This document shows, piece by piece, positions 27,783 to 28,111 of a stretch of 28,111 nt of DNA. The notes under the pieces were generated by a model. It ran no database searches, was not told the origin of the DNA, and worked only from the letters and a program-made list of their open reading frames with translations. The DNA comes from a virus, in the IMG/VR virus record IMGVR_UViG_3300047316_000207, positions 1 through 28,111 of that record; one strand, given 5' to 3'. The position numbers and the translations under genes were made by a program. Each line of letters opens with the position of its first letter. Position 1 is the stretch's first letter.

Positions 27783-28111
27783 TTAACCGATTTCGCGATA
27801 CGCCACGCCCCACGACCACGACGTCAGCGTGCCCGGCGTGCTCGTGAACTGGAGGAAGTTACCCGACGTGCACCCGGGCATAGCGAGCATGGTTTCTGCC
27901 GGTGTGGGCACCCAGAGCCAGCCGTTCAGCACGTTGAAGTTATCCCAATAAATCTTGACTTCGGTGCCGCCGCCGTTGGCCGAACTGTTGACGCCGCAGG
28001 TGCCCGCAGCGCCTGAGGTGCCGCCCACGAGGTTGGCGGTCGGCAGGCCCAGCGACGTTTTGGCCGGCGTGGCGCTAACCACGGTTGGAAACACGGTCAG
28101 CTTCGTGCCGA
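27783..28111 (-). CDS. Partial gene at the right edge, beta-rich virion-type protein
   Basis: The frame stays open to the window end, reading GTKLTVFPTVVSATPAKTSL at the edge, so the real start lies to the right; the first in-frame start-like codon is a GTG at 28094. The visible 108 residues are a C-terminal part rich in Gly/Thr/Ser with hydrophobic strands: LVGGTSGAAGTCGVNSSANG, VKIYWDNFNVLNGWLWVP, LAMPGCTSGNFLQFTST and WSWGVAYREIG. The two cysteines (in GTCG and PGCT) may pair. It resembles small beta-sandwich phage proteins. It ends nine bases before the GH30 gene, in the same transcript. Function unknown. Confidence 0.55.
   Translation of the reverse strand, partial: GTKLTVFPTVVSATPAKTSLGLPTANLVGGTSGAAGTCGVNSSANGGGTEVKIYWDNFNVLNGWLWVPTPAETMLAMPGCTSGNFLQFTSTPGTLTSWSWGVAYREIG

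Noticed and set aside
1-28111. CRISPR arrays, tRNA or rRNA genes, insertion sequences, integrase and attachment sites
   Set aside because: No regular direct repeats with spacers, cloverleaf-like segments, transposase or recombinase motifs were seen on reading. Coding density leaves almost no room for them, although a tRNA scan was not possible here.

Overview
The window reads as part of a tailed-phage (Caudoviricetes) genome, probably a podovirus whose head-tail module follows the P22 order. The support is a P22 gp4-like tail adaptor (16639-17676), a gp10-like hub of almost the P22 length (14869-16296), a run of DNA-ejection-type proteins rich in Gln, Ala and Gly (9573-14127), and a fibre-type protein with a podovirus-like N-terminus (8887-9576). 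Coding density is close to 100%, most junctions overlap by 1 or 4 bases, and the DNA is GC-rich. IPT/TIG domains of the form GATTGPVxVTVGG, parallel beta-helices and a GH30 glycosidase suggest a soil or plant-litter bacterial host, possibly Acidobacteriota; that host call is inference only. No terminase, portal, coat, polymerase or integrase gene lies in the window, so the phage's lifestyle cannot be decided from it.

Layout. 1-276 (minus): the start of one gene and a complete small gene of unknown function. 277-387: a divergent intergenic gap. 388-2837 (plus): a lysis-like group with two membrane/coiled-coil proteins, a 405-aa enzyme-like protein and two small membrane proteins, one holin-like. 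2838-3107: a regulatory node, with a 63-residue ribbon-helix-helix (RHH) protein flanked by two pairs of palindromic sites near TAGCACGTGCTA. The sites in each pair start exactly 20 bp apart, and each pair sits on a candidate promoter. 3108-7805 (plus): an unbroken chain of 14 small overlapping genes. At its centre is a 483-aa protein that joins a FEN/T5-type 5'-3' exonuclease to a RecT-like annealing domain.

28111-7826 (minus): one 20-kb block read leftwards, convergent with the plus block. Its upstream part (28111-17702) is a surface and carbohydrate cassette: GH30 glycosidase, LamG-like protein, two Trp/Pro repeat proteins that share a C-terminal tail, an exported IPT-beta-helix-IPT protein and a second beta-helix protein. 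Its downstream part (17676-7826) is the gp4, gp10, ejection-protein and fibre module.

Working model (inference): the RHH protein represses its own promoter and that of the recombination operon. The two-domain exonuclease-annealase resects and anneals DNA during replication or repair. The minus block builds the neck, ejection apparatus and fibres, and carries an unusually large set of glycan-binding or glycan-cleaving proteins. The items most worth a second look are the nuclease-annealase fusion, the operator array, the duplicated Trp-repeat plus small-domain cassette, and the GH30 gene with a perfect hairpin over its start.
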